Positions 62,948 to 64,000 of a stretch of DNA of 64,000 bases are shown here, piece by piece. Location of the stretch: positions 1,984,001 through 2,048,000 of the forward strand of contig OZ254080.1 of the NCBI GenBank assembly GCA_965267485.1, given 5' to 3'. Position 1 is the first letter of the stretch, and the number at the start of each line of letters is the position of its first letter. The translations under genes were made by a program, and so were the position numbers. The DNA comes from JANQJA01 sp965267485. GTDB taxonomy: Bacteria; Pseudomonadota; Gammaproteobacteria; Pseudomonadales; Azotimanducaceae. The notes below the pieces were generated by a model that was not told where the DNA came from, searched no databases, and was given only the letters and a program-made list of their open reading frames with translations.

Positions 62948-64000
62948 AATGGTGCTCCGGTGATCTGGTTGAAGAGGGAAATGAGACGGTGTCGGTCGGC
63001 CTTGGACTCGAGGTGATTGCGCGCGGACTGGTTGAATCGCTCGAACGCGCGCAGGACGGTGGTCAGATCGAACTCGCCGGCATCAAACCCCGTCTTTGCC
63101 ATCAACCAGCGTTGTCGGTCGATCGCTTCGCGTTCGGCGGCAAGCTTTAAACGGCGCTCGTTTACCTCGAGTTCGTGCTCTACTTCGTGCAGCTGAAGTG
63201 ACAGCGAGCGCTGGCGCATCGTTCGTTCGGTCTCAATCGCGGCAGCCTCCCGGACCGCAGCAGAGACGCTGGCCGCTCGCGAGGGATGGCCGCCGACCGG
63301 AATGGAGATGCCGACGCCGACACTCTCGATCCATGGTGCCAACTGGCCGCCTCGCTCGCGGCGATAGCCAAACGAGACGGTAGGTGAGCCTTTCTCGTCG
63401 TAGGTTGTGGTTTCGATTCGTGAACGCGCGACTTCGAGCTCGGCATCGAGCAGCGCCAGTTGGGGATGATCTGGCGGGATCGTTTCAGTGCTTGCCGCGC
63501 GAGATTCGATGGAGCGGGCAGGGCGCACCTGTAATCCCGTCAGCGTGACCCAACTGCGCTCGGCATCGACGAGTCCTGCATGGGCGTCAGTGAGCCGCGC
63601 CTCGTGTTCCAGCACGAGGGAGTCAACCTGGAGCAGCGCCTCCCGCGCAACATCGCCGGCTTCAAGCTGCCTACGTACGGCATCCTGTAACGCGCGGGCA
63701 TTGTCGAGACCGATGCGCGCCCGTTCAGCGTCAAGCTCCGCAAGGCGGATGTCGGCCAGCAGGGCCCTGACTTCACCCGACAGCGTCCAGCGCAGCCACT
63801 GTTCGTAGGCTGCTCGTCCGCGCTCAAGACCGGAGGCGAGCGAGCGCATTGCATCGCGCTGGCCAGGGCGCCACAGTCCCACCTCGATGCCGCCCTCGAT
63901 TTCGGTCAGGCCGAGATCAGATAGCGTGCTGTCATCAATATAGCTGAGGGAAAGCGTAGATCCGCTCGCGAATGGATGGCGGCCGAGCCGCTCGAATGCG
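62944..64000 (-). CDS. TolC-family outer-membrane efflux protein (N-terminus beyond the window)
   Basis: At least 351 residues in an open frame that continues past the window edge, so the start is not visible. Two OEP-like helical regions are present (for example RALLADIRLAELDAERARIG and the C-terminal AAEREAIDRQRWLMAKTGF segment ending AGEFDLTTVLRAFERFNQSA). The repeat symmetry of TolC is apparent. It is the first gene visible of a TolC-MFP-RND-DUF3240 operon. Confidence 0.88.
   Translation of the reverse strand, partial: AFERLGRHPFASGSTLSLSYIDDSTLSDLGLTEIEGGIEVGLWRPGQRDAMRSLASGLERGRAAYEQWLRWTLSGEVRALLADIRLAELDAERARIGLDNARALQDAVRRQLEAGDVAREALLQVDSLVLEHEARLTDAHAGLVDAERSWVTLTGLQVRPARSIESRAASTETIPPDHPQLALLDAELEVARSRIETTTYDEKGSPTVSFGYRRERGGQLAPWIESVGVGISIPVGGHPSRAASVSAAVREAAAIETERTMRQRSLSLQLHEVEHELEVNERRLKLAAEREAIDRQRWLMAKTGFDAGEFDLTTVLRAFERFNQSARNHLESKADRHRLISLFNQITGAPL

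Overview
The window reads as core chromosome of a GC-rich Gammaproteobacterium. The evidence is the fimV-truA-trpF-trpB-trpA-folC-dedD-cvpA-purF order, lpxH, miaE, both acnA and acnB, and a Pseudomonas-like sucAB-lpd-sucCD block. I cannot name the genus. No prophage, insertion sequence, integrase or CRISPR array was seen.

Layout. 1-2491: acnA (cut by the window edge) and fumC, divergent. 2542-8598: a LapB/LapC-like type I secretion ATPase and adaptor, a Sel1-repeat protein, a VWA protein with an acidic Gly-rich linker, and a 31-residue basic protein with its own promoter. 8717-13092: galT, two different NAD-dehydrogenase/methyltransferase genes, a DUF2961 (GH172-like) protein and a cyclophilin. 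13128-25982: a near-complete TCA supercluster, gltA facing away from sdhCDAB-sucAB-lpd-sucCD, with a hairpin-rich 24-bp repeat array between sdhB and sucA. 26157-36735: htpG, a DUF1631 protein, gpsA, sixA, a DUF4892 protein, folE, aroC, a LysR regulator and asd. 36855-50806: fimV, truA, trpF, trpBA, folC, a SPOR protein, cvpA, purF, then a MoxR-DUF58-transglutaminase set. 50866-55731: acnB, miaE, a STAS-like protein and lpxH. 55815-56411: a tRNA-Pro, tRNA-Arg, tRNA-His cluster. 56475-64000: two oxidoreductases and a TolC-MFP-RND-DUF3240 metal-type efflux operon.

The most notable feature is in the tRNA cluster. The tRNA-Arg(TCT) gene is split inside its anticodon by a 276-nt group I intron without an ORF. 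The P1, P2, P3, P7, P8 and P9 pairings can all be traced in the sequence, including the U-G pair at the 5' splice site and the terminal G.

Other points are a small family of palindromic intergenic repeats (CTCGTCCT...AGGACGAG type) at gene 3' ends, one of which supplies the galT stop codon; the absence of accD from its usual place between trpA and folC; and a very Asp-rich FimV. The metabolic genes cover citrate synthase, aconitase, 2-oxoglutarate dehydrogenase, succinyl-CoA synthetase, succinate dehydrogenase and fumarase, so most of the TCA cycle is encoded here; isocitrate and malate dehydrogenases are not in the window.
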